Positions 1 through 8,832 of a DNA stretch of 57,933 nucleotides are shown here, in pieces (within the stretch, counting starts at the first letter, position 1; every line of letters begins with the position of its first letter). Under the pieces are notes generated by a model that was given only the letters and a program-made list of their open reading frames with translations, was not told the origin of the DNA and did no database searches. Source of the DNA: Schleiferilactobacillus harbinensis DSM 16991 (GTDB taxonomy: Bacteria > Bacillota > Bacilli > Lactobacillales > Lactobacillaceae); assembly GCF_000425885.1 (NCBI RefSeq), contig NZ_AUEH01000018.1, positions 1-57,933 on the forward strand, written 5' to 3'. The position numbers and the translations under genes were made by a program.

Positions 1-95
1 CTGCCAAAATCAGTAACTAATTCGCCCCTAATTGGGGAACAACACGAGAACGACCTTTTAATATTTGAGCTGTCCACTTGACGGGGCACCGCCCC
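1..95. repeat. Left copy of a 95-bp inverted repeat
   Basis: Positions 1-95 are the exact reverse complement of 57591-57685. The copy contains a short palindrome (CCCCTAATTGGGG) and ends towards the window interior in a CCACTTGACGGGG-type tip that resembles IS3-family terminal sequences. The repeat begins at the first base of the window, so it may extend further left. The two copies point the same end inward. I see no transposase in the window. Mobile-element end is an inference; the repeat itself is directly visible. Confidence 0.9.
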
Positions 96-172
96 CCTCC
101 CCCCGTGATGGCTTTTTTATTATCCTCCTTTTATATTAACCGAGCGGTATACTAGACATAGAGGCGACGAGC

Positions 173-1312
173 ATGAGTACAGAAGCTGAACAAAATGAAG
201 CATTCATCGAGTGGTTGAAAAGCGGCACAGGGGATTTTCCAGAGGCCGTGCCGTTGTTGGGCTTGGCCAAGCAGGAACAGGGTGTCGCCAAGGATTTACA
301 ACTGGGGGCGGCGCAAGTGGTCCTGGCGGCCGCTGGGACGTCTTTTGAGCGGTATGCCGTGGCGTATTATTATCCCCACCAGCAGCTTTTAGTGTTGAAG
401 CAGGGCGTGCCGACGGCGGCCTCCTTGGCTGGCGTGACAATTACGTCGCTGGTGGCCCAAGTGGTGAGCTGCTATGCATCAGAAGTGGATCAGGCTTGGA
501 ATGACGATACGGTTAGGGCCACGGACATTTACGTCGACCATATCGGGGTGGATCCGCAGGCCAACAGGTTGGTGGATCGGACCGGTCAATTTGCCGCCCT
601 GGCGCGCCAACAATGGGAATACTGGTTGATTCACGGTAAAGTAAAGCCGTTCACGCCCACGTCCAAGAACGAAGCGGTGGCCCGGGCATTCCAGCCCTTT
701 GCGGAACGTCTGGCCAGTCAGCCAACTTGGATCGCGGAACTGGGCAATGGTTTAACCAAGGTCGTGCCGGCGGAGGAATTGAAGGATATTTTCCAACAAA
801 TCAGTACCGCCGCCAAGCGGAATAAAGCCATTGCGATGGTGCAGGATCGGTTGCAGCAAATGGCCTTGCCCAGCGATATTTTGAATACCGCTGCCCGGAC
901 GCTGATCAAGTTGGCGACGGATGGCCGAACTGATCCCAAGGCCAAGCTGACTTTTGTGTTCGGTAAAGACAAAGATGACGGTACATTGCAGTTGCCGTTA
1001 AGTCACATCGTTACCGAACCGTCCACTGAAGTGCCGACACCGGCTCTGTTTCACGGGGAACAATTTGTCCCACTGATCGAGAGCCCCAACGATTACGATG
1101 ATGCCTATATGAAATATCAGTCGCTGATTGAGGACTTGAGCGATACTGTCTTCAGCGAGGACAGCATTCGCTGGGTACCGAAAGTCGACACCAACCACGA
1201 CTATCTGTACTTCCCGTTTGTGCGGGCGATCAAAGCGGACACACAGATCTTGTATACGCGGCCGGATGGCGTGCTGGATGCTTGGCGGCAGATGTTGGCC
1301 AAGCAAAACTAA
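173..1312 (+). CDS. Hypothetical protein, 379 aa
   Basis: I do not recognise this protein. It is a soluble-looking, acidic, 379-residue chain without signal peptide or membrane segment. The N-terminal third is Ala/Val-rich and probably alpha/beta; residues 150-250 look helical. A TATACT -10-like box at 148-153 lies just upstream. The ATG is preceded by GAGGCGACGAGC, a modest ribosome binding site. It stands alone: a hairpin follows and the next gene starts 133 bases later. Positions 96-172 hold only a C-rich tract and this promoter. Base composition matches the neighbours, so it looks resident rather than acquired. Confidence 0.75.
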   Translation: MSTEAEQNEAFIEWLKSGTGDFPEAVPLLGLAKQEQGVAKDLQLGAAQVVLAAAGTSFERYAVAYYYPHQQLLVLKQGVPTAASLAGVTITSLVAQVVSCYASEVDQAWNDDTVRATDIYVDHIGVDPQANRLVDRTGQFAALARQQWEYWLIHGKVKPFTPTSKNEAVARAFQPFAERLASQPTWIAELGNGLTKVVPAEELKDIFQQISTAAKRNKAIAMVQDRLQQMALPSDILNTAARTLIKLATDGRTDPKAKLTFVFGKDKDDGTLQLPLSHIVTEPSTEVPTPALFHGEQFVPLIESPNDYDDAYMKYQSLIEDLSDTVFSEDSIRWVPKVDTNHDYLYFPFVRAIKADTQILYTRPDGVLDAWRQMLAKQN

Positions 1313-1328
1313 GCAACTAAAATATTGG

Positions 1329-1362
1329 CGGCACTACTGAAGTTTTGGTGGTGCCGTTATTT
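1329..1362 (+). terminator. Probable terminator of the 379-aa gene
   Basis: Arms 1329-1337 and 1348-1356 (CGGCACTAC with GTGGTGCCG, one wobble pair) are followed by TTATTT. It is a moderately strong intrinsic terminator. Confidence 0.55.
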
Positions 1363-1445
1363 GCATTACAAGCGTATTGCACCCCGCTGTTGGGCCAAGC
1401 CTGTTATGATGAAGTACAAAACGAATTATAGAAAGAGGTCGTTAC

Positions 1446-1757
1446 ATGAGTTTATCACCCAACGAAAAAGAAGCCACTAAGGAGGAGTTTCGCGCCAACA
1501 TCAAGCTAGCCGGTCTGACGCGCCCGGCCATCGCCGCCGATCTCGGTATTTCCGCGGCCAAGTTGGAACGTATCCTCAATTTACATCAGCGTTCCTTGGA
1601 AGATGCGTGGATCTTGCGTAATTACCTGCTGACTAAAATAGAAGAGGCTGGCGGTCAGCCGGTCCCGTTCACAGCGCTAAAGGGTGATCCCGAAGACCAT
1701 TGGTTCTTGGACGCGGCGACCATTCACCACGGTAAAATGACGCCGGGAGATGAATAA
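1446..1757 (+). CDS. DUF2316 family helix-turn-helix-like protein
   Basis: This 103-aa protein matches the DUF2316 family as I know it from lactic acid bacteria. The N-terminal half has the typical block of a charged helix followed by LAGLTRPAIAADLGISAAKL and then a predicted HTH-like helix pair, with the conserved ILRNYLL stretch near residues 55-62. The molecular role of DUF2316 is not established; a DNA-binding or small-regulator function is inferred from the HTH-like pattern. An AGAAAGAGG ribosome binding site precedes the ATG. The next gene starts three bases after its stop, so the two are co-transcribed. Confidence 0.85.
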   Translation: MSLSPNEKEATKEEFRANIKLAGLTRPAIAADLGISAAKLERILNLHQRSLEDAWILRNYLLTKIEEAGGQPVPFTALKGDPEDHWFLDAATIHHGKMTPGDE

Positions 1758-1760
1758 TCT

Positions 1761-2354
1761 TTGAGTCTGGCGGAACCGGAGAATTATCTTGTTATGGTGC
1801 ATGATCGGAATGAATTTCGCGCCTGGCTGCTGGCTAATCATGCGCTGGCCCAGGAGTGCTGGGCGAATGTGAAACGCGGTATCCCCAAGGACGATAATAC
1901 GTTTTGGTACGTGGACGCGGTCGAAGAAGCCATGTGTTTTGGCTGGATCGACAGCACGTATAAGCGGCTGAGACCAGATCAACCCGCGGTGCAGCGGTTT
2001 GTACCACGGCAGCCCGGCAGCAATTGGTCGGAGCTGAATAAGGCCCGATGTCGGCGGATGATCCGTCTAGGCCGGATGACAGCATTCGGGCGGGCAGTAT
2101 TGCCCGATATGGACCGGTCCCATTTCAAAATAGATCGCCGCATCAAGCGGGCATTAAGGCGGCGTCCCGGCGCGTGGGACTTTTTCTGCCAGTGTCCGCC
2201 GCTGTATCAGCGGGTACGCGTGGATACGATTCAGATTAAAGCCAACCAGCCCAAACTGTTCCACGCCCGGCTGCGCAAATTTGCCGATGCCTGTCAGAAT
2301 CATCAATTGATTGGTCAGTGGAATGATGGCGGCCGGTTGCGAGACGACGACTGA
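1761..2354 (+). CDS. YdeI/OmpD-associated family protein
   Basis: This 197-aa protein has the hallmarks of the YdeI/OmdA-type family: an N-terminal segment in which a WLLANHA region leads to EAMCFGWID at about residues 54-62, then RPGSNWSELN at about 83-92 and a basic helical C-terminal half. Such proteins are annotated as related to bacteriocin or antimicrobial peptide protection, but the biochemical role is unclear. The start is TTG at 1761 with GGGAGA about 11 bases upstream; an ATG at 1794-1796 is a possible alternative. It follows DUF2316 immediately and its stop codon lies inside the loop of its own terminator. Confidence 0.8.
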   Translation: MSLAEPENYLVMVHDRNEFRAWLLANHALAQECWANVKRGIPKDDNTFWYVDAVEEAMCFGWIDSTYKRLRPDQPAVQRFVPRQPGSNWSELNKARCRRMIRLGRMTAFGRAVLPDMDRSHFKIDRRIKRALRRRPGAWDFFCQCPPLYQRVRVDTIQIKANQPKLFHARLRKFADACQNHQLIGQWNDGGRLRDDD

Positions 2355-2369
2355 GGTCGTCGTTTTTTT
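2344..2369 (+). terminator. Terminator overlapping a stop codon
   Basis: An 8-bp perfect stem (ACGACGAC at 2344-2351 with GTCGTCGT at 2356-2363) has the four-base loop TGAG, whose first three bases are the TGA stop of the preceding gene. Seven T follow, so it is a compact intrinsic terminator. Confidence 0.9.
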
Positions 2370-2428
2370 GATACCCGAGTGGTCTGTAGTATACTCGACT
2401 AATATTTTGGAACGAGGGTGACGGCGAC

Positions 2429-2920
2429 ATGAGTGAAGATATTAAGATACGCCGGTTAACGGCGGCAGACGATGACCAAATGGCGGCCATCGTGCGCAAT
2501 TCTTTGAGTACCGTAGGCTTGGCGATTCCCGGCACGGCTTATTTTGATCCTGAATTGGCCCATTTGAGCCGGTATTACTCGGCTGACGAGCGGCGGACTT
2601 ATTTTGTCGCGGTCCAGGGGCAGCGGGTGTTGGGCGGCGCGGGTATTGCCCAGTACAGCGACACACCGCAGATCGCCGAGCTGCAAAAAGTCTACGTGGA
2701 TGAGATCGCGCGCGGGCACGGCTTGAGCAAGCAGCTGGTGGCGGCAGCGCTGGCCTTTGCCCAACAGGCCAACTATGACTGTGTCTACCTGGAGACACAC
2801 CATACCCTGACAGCCGCAATGCATGTATACCGGGAATTCGGGTTCAACCCCTTGCTGCAGCCGCTGGGTGCGGCGGTGCATAATGCCATGGATTCGTTTT
2901 GGCTAAAATGCTTTAAGTGA
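2429..2920 (+). CDS. GNAT family N-acetyltransferase
   Basis: This 163-aa single-domain GNAT acetyltransferase would transfer an acetyl group from acetyl-CoA to an unknown amine. The core is visible as VYVDEIARGHGLSKQLV (acetyl-CoA pyrophosphate-binding motif A, about residues 89-105), followed by YLETHHTLTAAMHVYREFGF (motif B with the typical YREFGF end). A TATACT -10 box is present at 2390-2395 and GAGGGTGACGG precedes the ATG. It is monocistronic. Its last eight bases overlap the end of the convergent hydrolase gene. The substrate cannot be told from sequence. Confidence 0.9.
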   Translation: MSEDIKIRRLTAADDDQMAAIVRNSLSTVGLAIPGTAYFDPELAHLSRYYSADERRTYFVAVQGQRVLGGAGIAQYSDTPQIAELQKVYVDEIARGHGLSKQLVAAALAFAQQANYDCVYLETHHTLTAAMHVYREFGFNPLLQPLGAAVHNAMDSFWLKCFK

Positions 2921-3920
2921 GCTGATCCAACCAGATCCGTTGCTGGCGATTCCAATCCTGGGCGGATGCAGTGAGGAAACGAACATTGGTAAACCAAAAC
3001 ACAGCGAGCTGGTGCTTAAAAGACAAAAAGACGTCGGCTTGATAACCTAGAATCAGCCCGCTGTGCCAAAACCACGGACCATGACGGAACCAGCCCATGC
3101 CGTAGAAGTTGTGCTGAATGGTGAAGAGCGTTTGCCAGGCCGCGGCCGGCAGCAGGCTTTCCGATCGTTGTAGGATGGTTTGCAGCCAGCGTGCGTAGTC
3201 GGCCGCCGAGGTGACGATGCCGCTGTCGCCGGCAGTGTGGTGTCCTTTGCCGATGAACAGCAGTTCATCATCCCAAGGCAGATAGCTGGCGGCCTGGGCG
3301 TGTTGGGTGCCTAATTGCGTGGCGGTCAATCCCAGCGGCTGCCAAACAGTGTCGGTCAGAATTTGCCCCAATGGTTTCTGCAACACCTTGGTTAGAATAA
3401 GCCCTAACAGATAGTAATTGGTATTGGAATAAGCCCCTTGGCTGCCTGGGGTAAAGGCCAAGAAGTGATCATCCAGCAAGACCAATAAGTCAGCTAACGA
3501 CAAATCAGCACCCAACCGGCGCACACTTTGCGGATCAGAAGCCGCAGCGCGTGCACCAGTCGGGTGCTGTTTTTGAAGCAAAGTCGGATAATCCGGAATG
3601 CCGCTGGCCATGGTTAATAAATCGGCGATCGTGACGGCGGCTGCTTGGGGATAGTCGGGCAGAAACTGGGCGACGCGGTCGGTGAGGTGCAGGCGGCCAG
3701 CGGTCACTTGGTGCATGACCGCGATGGCTAAAAATTGTTTCGATAAGGAGCCGATGCCCGTCACGGTCCGGCTGGTGAACGGCGCGTTTTTCTCAATATT
3801 GGCCAGGCCGGCCGCATAGGCGTACAACACCTGCCTGGGCGTCACGACCTGCATCGCCCCATTGAAGCTGGCGTGCTGGTTCAAGCGGGTCACTGCGGCT
3901 AGATAGTCCGCTAGCATCAT
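2913..3920 (-). CDS. Serine hydrolase, beta-lactamase/PBP class C fold
   Basis: This 335-aa protein of the beta-lactamase (class C/transpeptidase-like) superfamily shows the nucleophile motif S58-L-S-K61 and the second motif Y164-S-N166. A WHSG stretch near residue 288 is in the place of the third HxG-type motif. No signal peptide is visible, so it appears cytosolic; such enzymes in lactobacilli often act as esterases or D-Ala-related peptidases rather than true beta-lactamases. Its ATG overlaps the stop of the upstream AbrB-membrane gene by four bases (ATGA), so the two form a translationally coupled pair. Substrate unknown. Confidence 0.85.
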   Translation of the reverse strand: MMLADYLAAVTRLNQHASFNGAMQVVTPRQVLYAYAAGLANIEKNAPFTSRTVTGIGSLSKQFLAIAVMHQVTAGRLHLTDRVAQFLPDYPQAAAVTIADLLTMASGIPDYPTLLQKQHPTGARAAASDPQSVRRLGADLSLADLLVLLDDHFLAFTPGSQGAYSNTNYYLLGLILTKVLQKPLGQILTDTVWQPLGLTATQLGTQHAQAASYLPWDDELLFIGKGHHTAGDSGIVTSAADYARWLQTILQRSESLLPAAAWQTLFTIQHNFYGMGWFRHGPWFWHSGLILGYQADVFLSFKHQLAVFWFTNVRFLTASAQDWNRQQRIWLDQLT

Positions 3921-5116
3921 GACCGCTTTTCTGCCTCGTCATCCTCTAACCGGACCGTCATGGTCAGGTCGTCCCGGTGCGACAGCCGGCGCAGCGTGCC
4001 AAGAAGCAGCAGGATCCAAGAAAAGGCCAAATCGAAAGCGACGAGCTGGAAGGCAGTCAGGGAGAAGTAGCCAACGTACTTGAAGAGCACGAAGTCGATG
4101 AAGAGCAGGAGGACGATGACGTCCGAAATAATCTGGAACTGGCGGGAGCCCTTGGGCAGCAGCCAGCGGATGAGGATGACCGTCAAGCCCAGGACGGTGA
4201 CCAGACCCCAGGCGGCAATATCGTGGAGCAGGTGGAGCAGACCCTCGCCATTATTGGCAAAGGCGCCGACCCCGAACAGGGAGAAGGCCATGATCGTCAG
4301 CAGAACCCGCAGAATGTTCAAGCCCAGATTGTGCTGGTACTTGCGCTGCAGCCAGACGAAGAGGTAATCGATCAAGCCGACCATGAGCAAGGCCGAGACC
4401 ATCAAGGTCAGATTGAATTGCCAACTGTAATTGGCGTGTTTCGTGCCCAGAAAGCTCAGGTTTGTTTCCCACCAATGATTGTCGCTGTTGGTCACCATGG
4501 AAGCGAGAACGCCGCTGACAATGACGGTGATCAGCAGGCGCACCATCATTTCTGAATTGATATGCAGCGCCGCGTAGATCATGAAGTAGTTGATCGTCAT
4601 GGTGAACAACAGAAAGAGCGCGCTGGCGGTGTAGGGGTCGAAGGCGGCGCCCTTGAAGAGAATGCCCATGAACCAGAAAATCGCCAGCAGGGCCAAGGCC
4701 AGGATGATCGTGAAGGACAGCAGGATCACTGGAAAATTACGCCAGTACAGACCCTTCAAGGCCCGATTGCGGTCCTGCTGATGGTTGCGGATGTAGAACG
4801 TGGCGAAGGAAATGACGCCGCTAACCACGCCCAGAATGATTACCGCCGCGCTGATGGACAGCCGGCCGGTTAAGGGAATCAAGTTTTCTTGACGGATCAA
4901 GAAGAAGCTCAGGAAAATAATGGTGGCAATCAATGCAGGCAGGACAAACCACCGAATTTTGATATCTGTTTTCTCTGGATTCTCAGTGCCGCTTTCGATG
5001 ACGACGTTGTTGTCGGTAATGTGGATCTTGACGTCGTCCCCCGATTTCAGCGCCAACTCGTCGACGATTTGATGTGGAATAGTGACTTTGAGATTATTCT
5101 TTTCTGATTCTGCCAT
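3917..5116 (-). CDS. Membrane protein with N-terminal AbrB/SpoVT domain
   Basis: From the ATG at 5116 the protein is 399 aa. The first about 45 residues form a swapped-hairpin AbrB/SpoVT-type domain (NLKVTIPHQIVDELALKSGD followed by a VKIHITDNNVVIESG strand). The rest is an integral membrane region with about ten hydrophobic helices. A longer frame reaches 5155, but 5116 is preferred because GGGGGAA lies just upstream and the upstream ATG is itself part of a TTATAATG -10 box. AbrB domains bind DNA or act as antitoxin-like dimers; a membrane-tethered version is unusual. The serine hydrolase is translated from the same transcript. Confidence 0.8.
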   Translation of the reverse strand: MAESEKNNLKVTIPHQIVDELALKSGDDVKIHITDNNVVIESGTENPEKTDIKIRWFVLPALIATIIFLSFFLIRQENLIPLTGRLSISAAVIILGVVSGVISFATFYIRNHQQDRNRALKGLYWRNFPVILLSFTIILALALLAIFWFMGILFKGAAFDPYTASALFLLFTMTINYFMIYAALHINSEMMVRLLITVIVSGVLASMVTNSDNHWWETNLSFLGTKHANYSWQFNLTLMVSALLMVGLIDYLFVWLQRKYQHNLGLNILRVLLTIMAFSLFGVGAFANNGEGLLHLLHDIAAWGLVTVLGLTVILIRWLLPKGSRQFQIISDVIVLLLFIDFVLFKYVGYFSLTAFQLVAFDLAFSWILLLLGTLRRLSHRDDLTMTVRLEDDEAEKRS

Positions 5117-5196
5117 AGCGGTTCCCCCAATCTCTTTACTTACATTATAAGGCATTCAAGGCTGCAACAAGGGAAAGAGGGCCGCGGTTGATCAGA

Positions 5197-6930
5197 TTAT
5201 TTTGTTGACCGGCTGGCCAGCTTTGCTTGATACGGTTGCTTGCGATCAAACAGCAAGCAGATAAAACTTGCTAAGGCGAGGAATACCAAGGCTTGCCGAT
5301 AGGGCATCATGAAGGCATTCGTGATGTTGTTCTTGGCCGTTGTCTTGATTTGGCTGACGGCGGCGGTCATCTGTTGATTTTCCTTGTTAATGGCCTGTTT
5401 GACATTCTTGGTCACCTGAGCATGGATTTTATCCTTCACTGTTGCCGGAAGAATAGTCCCGGTTGCCTGCATTTTGGTGATTTCCTTTTCATAGGTGGTG
5501 CGAATCAGCGTGTCTTCTTGCTGCGCCGAGATAAATTTCTTTTTTGTCGAGCCGGTTGAACCACCCTCGGCGGCCATTTGCGTTTGTACCTGCTGCTTCA
5601 TTGTTTGTTTAGCAGCACTATTGATGGTCAACGTATTGATGATGCGGTCCGCTTGATCGATGGTGGCCGTCTTGGCGTTCGTTAAGTTGACCGTCAACGC
5701 AGAGACAAAGATGGCGACGGCTAGGACAGAACCAATTTGCCGAAATAGGCCCAAAACACTTTGCGAGGCCGTCAGTAATTCCCCCGTGAAGTCCGAAGCA
5801 CCCAAGACAACGATGGGTCCAGCCACGATGCCGAAACCAATCCCAATTAGCAGACAAGCCCAAACAACTTGCTGATAGATGTTAGGATCCATGATATAGA
5901 GCACCCCATAGCCGGCCAACATACTGATAAAGCCGGTAAAGATCACTAAACGCGGGCCAAGCTTTTTGATCAGAAAACCGCTCAGGGGCGAAAATAAGAA
6001 AATCATCGCGGAAGTGGGCGTAATCATCAAGGCAGCTTGCAGTTCACTGTGGTTTTGGACCTTCGTGAAAAATGTCGGCAGAATCACCATCACGGCGACG
6101 AGGAAAATACCGGTAATGATCACGGCCAGAGCCGCCCCGGTAAATTGCCGATCCCTGAATAGACGTAGAGGAATCATTGGCGATTTGACGTGCCGCTCAA
6201 CGATGACAAAGAGAATCAAGGCGCTCAGGCTGGTAATCGATAGACCAATGATCCGCGGACTAGCCCAGCCCCAGGCATTACCGTTGATCAAAGCGAGAGT
6301 CAACGTGAACAGCATGATCATCGACAGTACCATACCGGCATAATCAATCTGGGCCGCAATCCGCTGCTCGTCTTTGAAATTCAGGTAACGTAAGCAAAGC
6401 AAGCCAACGAGAATACCTAATGGGAGGTTGATCATGAATACCCAGCGCCAGCCAAGATATTGCGTGATAATGCCGCCAATTGTCGGCCCCATGGCGGCGG
6501 CTAGACCTTGCATGATACCCAGCGTAGCGACGACTCCCGTCCGTTTTTGCAAACTGGTACTGGTAATCCCGATGGTCATGCCGGCGGGGAAGATGATGGC
6601 CGCCCCCCAACTTTGGATGCCGCGGCCAGTGACTAGAAATGGCACATTCATTGCCGCCCCGGATAATGCCGAGCCAATCAGGAAAAGCAATAAGCCAACT
6701 AAGAAAACCTTGTGCCGGCCAAAAATATCGGCGCCCCGGCCCAACGGAATAGTGAAGACAGCGAAGGTGATCGTATAAATATTCAGCGCCCAAGACAAAT
6801 CTGAGAGATTCACGTTCAGCCCGCTTTGAATAGCAGGCAGTGCAATGTTCATGACAGTAGTATCCAGGACACAGAGAAAGATACTGATGGCCATTGCGAG
6901 TACGATGAGTTTTTGTTGCAGTATTTTCAT
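5197..6930 (-). CDS. MFS multidrug exporter, DHA2 (14-TM) family
   Basis: This 577-aa transporter has the EmrB/QacA-type architecture: about fourteen hydrophobic helices, a DTTVMNIALPAI stretch in TM1 (motif D1 of DHA2 proteins), GRGADIFGRHKVF in the loop after TM2 (motif A) and PTIGGIITQYLGWRWVF for motif C and its exit. An unusually long extracytoplasmic insert of about 110 residues lies between the last two helices (about 420-540), rich in Lys, Gln, Thr and Ala. It starts at an ATG after AGGAGG. The divergent TetR gene 110 bases away is its likely repressor. Export of a cationic or hydrophobic drug is inferred. Confidence 0.9.
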   Translation of the reverse strand: MKILQQKLIVLAMAISIFLCVLDTTVMNIALPAIQSGLNVNLSDLSWALNIYTITFAVFTIPLGRGADIFGRHKVFLVGLLLFLIGSALSGAAMNVPFLVTGRGIQSWGAAIIFPAGMTIGITSTSLQKRTGVVATLGIMQGLAAAMGPTIGGIITQYLGWRWVFMINLPLGILVGLLCLRYLNFKDEQRIAAQIDYAGMVLSMIMLFTLTLALINGNAWGWASPRIIGLSITSLSALILFVIVERHVKSPMIPLRLFRDRQFTGAALAVIITGIFLVAVMVILPTFFTKVQNHSELQAALMITPTSAMIFLFSPLSGFLIKKLGPRLVIFTGFISMLAGYGVLYIMDPNIYQQVVWACLLIGIGFGIVAGPIVVLGASDFTGELLTASQSVLGLFRQIGSVLAVAIFVSALTVNLTNAKTATIDQADRIINTLTINSAAKQTMKQQVQTQMAAEGGSTGSTKKKFISAQQEDTLIRTTYEKEITKMQATGTILPATVKDKIHAQVTKNVKQAINKENQQMTAAVSQIKTTAKNNITNAFMMPYRQALVFLALASFICLLFDRKQPYQAKLASRSTK

Positions 6931-7040
6931 GCAAACACATCCTCCTTAACAAATTGTTTTTCAGAATTCGTTAGGAAGCTTAACAGGTGTAATATGATGG
7001 GTGAATCTATGAGTTACATAAAGGCGGGAACTTGTAAACT

Positions 7041-7580
7041 ATGTCGCCACAAGAATTGAGTCGAAAAAAGCTGTTGGCTATTTTTCAAGCATTGATTCGA
7101 TTGCTTGAAGATCATCGGATGAGCGATATTTCGGTGGCTGTATTGTGCCGCGAGGCAGGCGTCTCACGGACTTATTATTATCATCATTTTCAATCGTACG
7201 CAGATATTATTTATCAAGAAAACATCATGAGTGTTGTGCAGTATATGCGGCAGTTGCCAGATCAGGGGATTATCACCACGACAACCATGTTTACCCGCTA
7301 TTTTGAACTCGCTGCTCAATCGCGCGATACCCAATTGACCCTGGTGAAAGTTGGTCTGGAGAGCAGTCTGATTCACTCGTTTGAATCAGCTTTTGAGTAT
7401 TTGGTAAAGAATGATTTGGTCGTTAAGGCCCACCCGTCGCGTATCGGCAAGAAATACTGGACAGAGTTTTTAGCGGGTGCTGTGGTCAATATGGCAGTAC
7501 GCTGGCTGCAAACCGGCATGGGTGAAACACCAGCGCAGATGGGCCGGTTTGTCAGCAACTTTGTGGGCCTGACAGAATAA
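7041..7580 (+). CDS. TetR/AcrR family regulator
   Basis: This 179-aa protein has an N-terminal TetR-type HTH: the recognition region reads VAVLCREAGVSRTYYYHHFQSYADI (split here between AGVSRTYYYHHF and flanks), about residues 27-51, with the typical YYYHHF signature. The C-terminal ligand domain resembles the lactobacillar TetR_C group. It is divergent from the DHA2 exporter and most likely represses it. The 110-base intergenic gap contains an AACAAATTGTT palindrome at 6948-6958, close to the exporter start, as a candidate half of the operator. The start codon is the ATG at 7041, with GGCGGGA somewhat far upstream. Confidence 0.85.
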   Translation: MSPQELSRKKLLAIFQALIRLLEDHRMSDISVAVLCREAGVSRTYYYHHFQSYADIIYQENIMSVVQYMRQLPDQGIITTTTMFTRYFELAAQSRDTQLTLVKVGLESSLIHSFESAFEYLVKNDLVVKAHPSRIGKKYWTEFLAGAVVNMAVRWLQTGMGETPAQMGRFVSNFVGLTE

Positions 7581-7641
7581 AACGCCCAATCTGCTGCGGG
7601 GGAGTTAGCTGGCAACTGAGCCGGTTCAAACTAAATCAGAC

Positions 7642-7670
7642 AAAAAGGGCCGCACCCTAGGATGCGGCCC
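7642..7670 (-). terminator. Terminator of the GAPDH gene
   Basis: GGGCCGCA (7647-7654) pairs perfectly with TGCGGCCC (7663-7670) around an 8-base loop; on the minus strand five T follow. The preceding TetR gene could also end here. Confidence 0.85.
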
Positions 7671-7686
7671 ACGTCTGGTCAACTGA

Positions 7687-8709
7687 TTACAATTGGGCGA
7701 ATTTCAGCAATGTCCGGACCATCTGGCACGTAAAACCATACTCGTTGTCATACCAGGCTACGGTTTTCACCAGTTGCTGGTCGCCAGCGGTGACGACGCT
7801 GGTTTGGGTAGGGTCGAAGATGGATCCGTACGTCGTATTGATGACGTCGCTGGAAACAATACCGTCAGCGTTCCAGCCAAAACTGGGATTGTCCTGAGTA
7901 TAGGGTTGGATGGCGGCGTTGACCTGATTGGCGGTTAATCCTTTTTGGTTCAGGATCGTCACCAGCTCGGTCAGCGAACCGTCTGTGACGGGGACACGCT
8001 GGGCGTGGCCTTGGAGTTTGCCATTCAGCTGGGGCAGCACCAAGCCGATCGCTTTGGCCGCGCCGGAGGAATGGGGGATGGTGTTCACCGCGGCCGAGCG
8101 GGCGGCGCGCAGGTTGCCGCCGCGGACGGGGCCGTCCAGCAGCATTTGGGTGGACCTGTAGGCGTGGACGGTGGTCATGGTGCCAGCGGCAACACCGAAT
8201 TCTTTATCCAGGACTGCGGCCATCGGTGCCAGGCAGTTAGTCGTGCAGGAGCCGGCGGAGACAATTGTGTCGGCGGCGGTCAGAATCTGGTCATTCACGT
8301 TGAACACGATGGTTTTGACATCGTTCCCAGCGGGGGCCGAGATCAGCACTCGCTTGACGCCGGCTTGCAGGTGGGCCTGGGCTTTCGTCCGGGAGGTGTA
8401 AAAGCCGGTACATTCCAAAACAAAGTCAACGCCGTCATTTTTTACCCAGGGCAGCTGGCTGGCGTCTGGTTCGGCATACACCGTAAGGGCTTGGCCATTG
8501 ACGATAATCGCGTGCTCGGTGGCACTGACGGTGGCTGCCAGTGTACCGTGGGTCGAATCATACTTTAACAAATGGGCGAGCATCGTCGGTGAGGTGAGAT
8601 CGTTGATCGCCACCACCTGGATATCGTTTGTGTCCTGTAACGCTAAGATGCGGCGAAATGCGAGGCGGCCGATCCGGCCAAACCCATTAATACCAATTTT
8701 TACTGTCAT
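7687..8709 (-). CDS. gap: Type I glyceraldehyde-3-phosphate dehydrogenase
   Basis: This 340-aa enzyme converts glyceraldehyde 3-phosphate, NAD and phosphate to 1,3-bisphosphoglycerate. It shows the [12 protein letters not shown] nucleotide-binding start, the INDL strand (residues 36-39) expected of NAD-preferring forms, and the catalytic SCTTNC motif with Cys155. A longer frame to 8751 exists, but the ATG at 8709 follows AGGAGG at good distance and gives the normal family N terminus. The gene stands alone, not in a gap-pgk-tpi operon, and the segment after the HAY motif is somewhat divergent, so it could be a second GAPDH. A divergent XRE regulator lies 123 bases away. Confidence 0.92.
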   Translation of the reverse strand: MTVKIGINGFGRIGRLAFRRILALQDTNDIQVVAINDLTSPTMLAHLLKYDSTHGTLAATVSATEHAIIVNGQALTVYAEPDASQLPWVKNDGVDFVLECTGFYTSRTKAQAHLQAGVKRVLISAPAGNDVKTIVFNVNDQILTAADTIVSAGSCTTNCLAPMAAVLDKEFGVAAGTMTTVHAYRSTQMLLDGPVRGGNLRAARSAAVNTIPHSSGAAKAIGLVLPQLNGKLQGHAQRVPVTDGSLTELVTILNQKGLTANQVNAAIQPYTQDNPSFGWNADGIVSSDVINTTYGSIFDPTQTSVVTAGDQQLVKTVAWYDNEYGFTCQMVRTLLKFAQL

Positions 8710-8832
8710 AATAAAATAACCTCCTAGGCATGCTATACTGATTTCAACCAACAGCTTGAGTATGCAGGTGTTTGCCGGCCGGAGGAAGAGCTGGTTTATC
8801 CTAGGGTAACGAGTCCCTGGTTCGGGTCAGGA

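Noticed and set aside
3977-4555. 192-aa plus-strand frame opposite the AbrB-membrane gene
   Set aside because: Highly acidic, Gln/Asp-rich shadow of hydrophobic codons on the other strand; no ribosome binding site.
5117-5155. Upstream ATG of the AbrB-membrane protein
   Set aside because: It overlaps a TATAAT promoter box and lacks a ribosome binding site; 5116 has a strong one.
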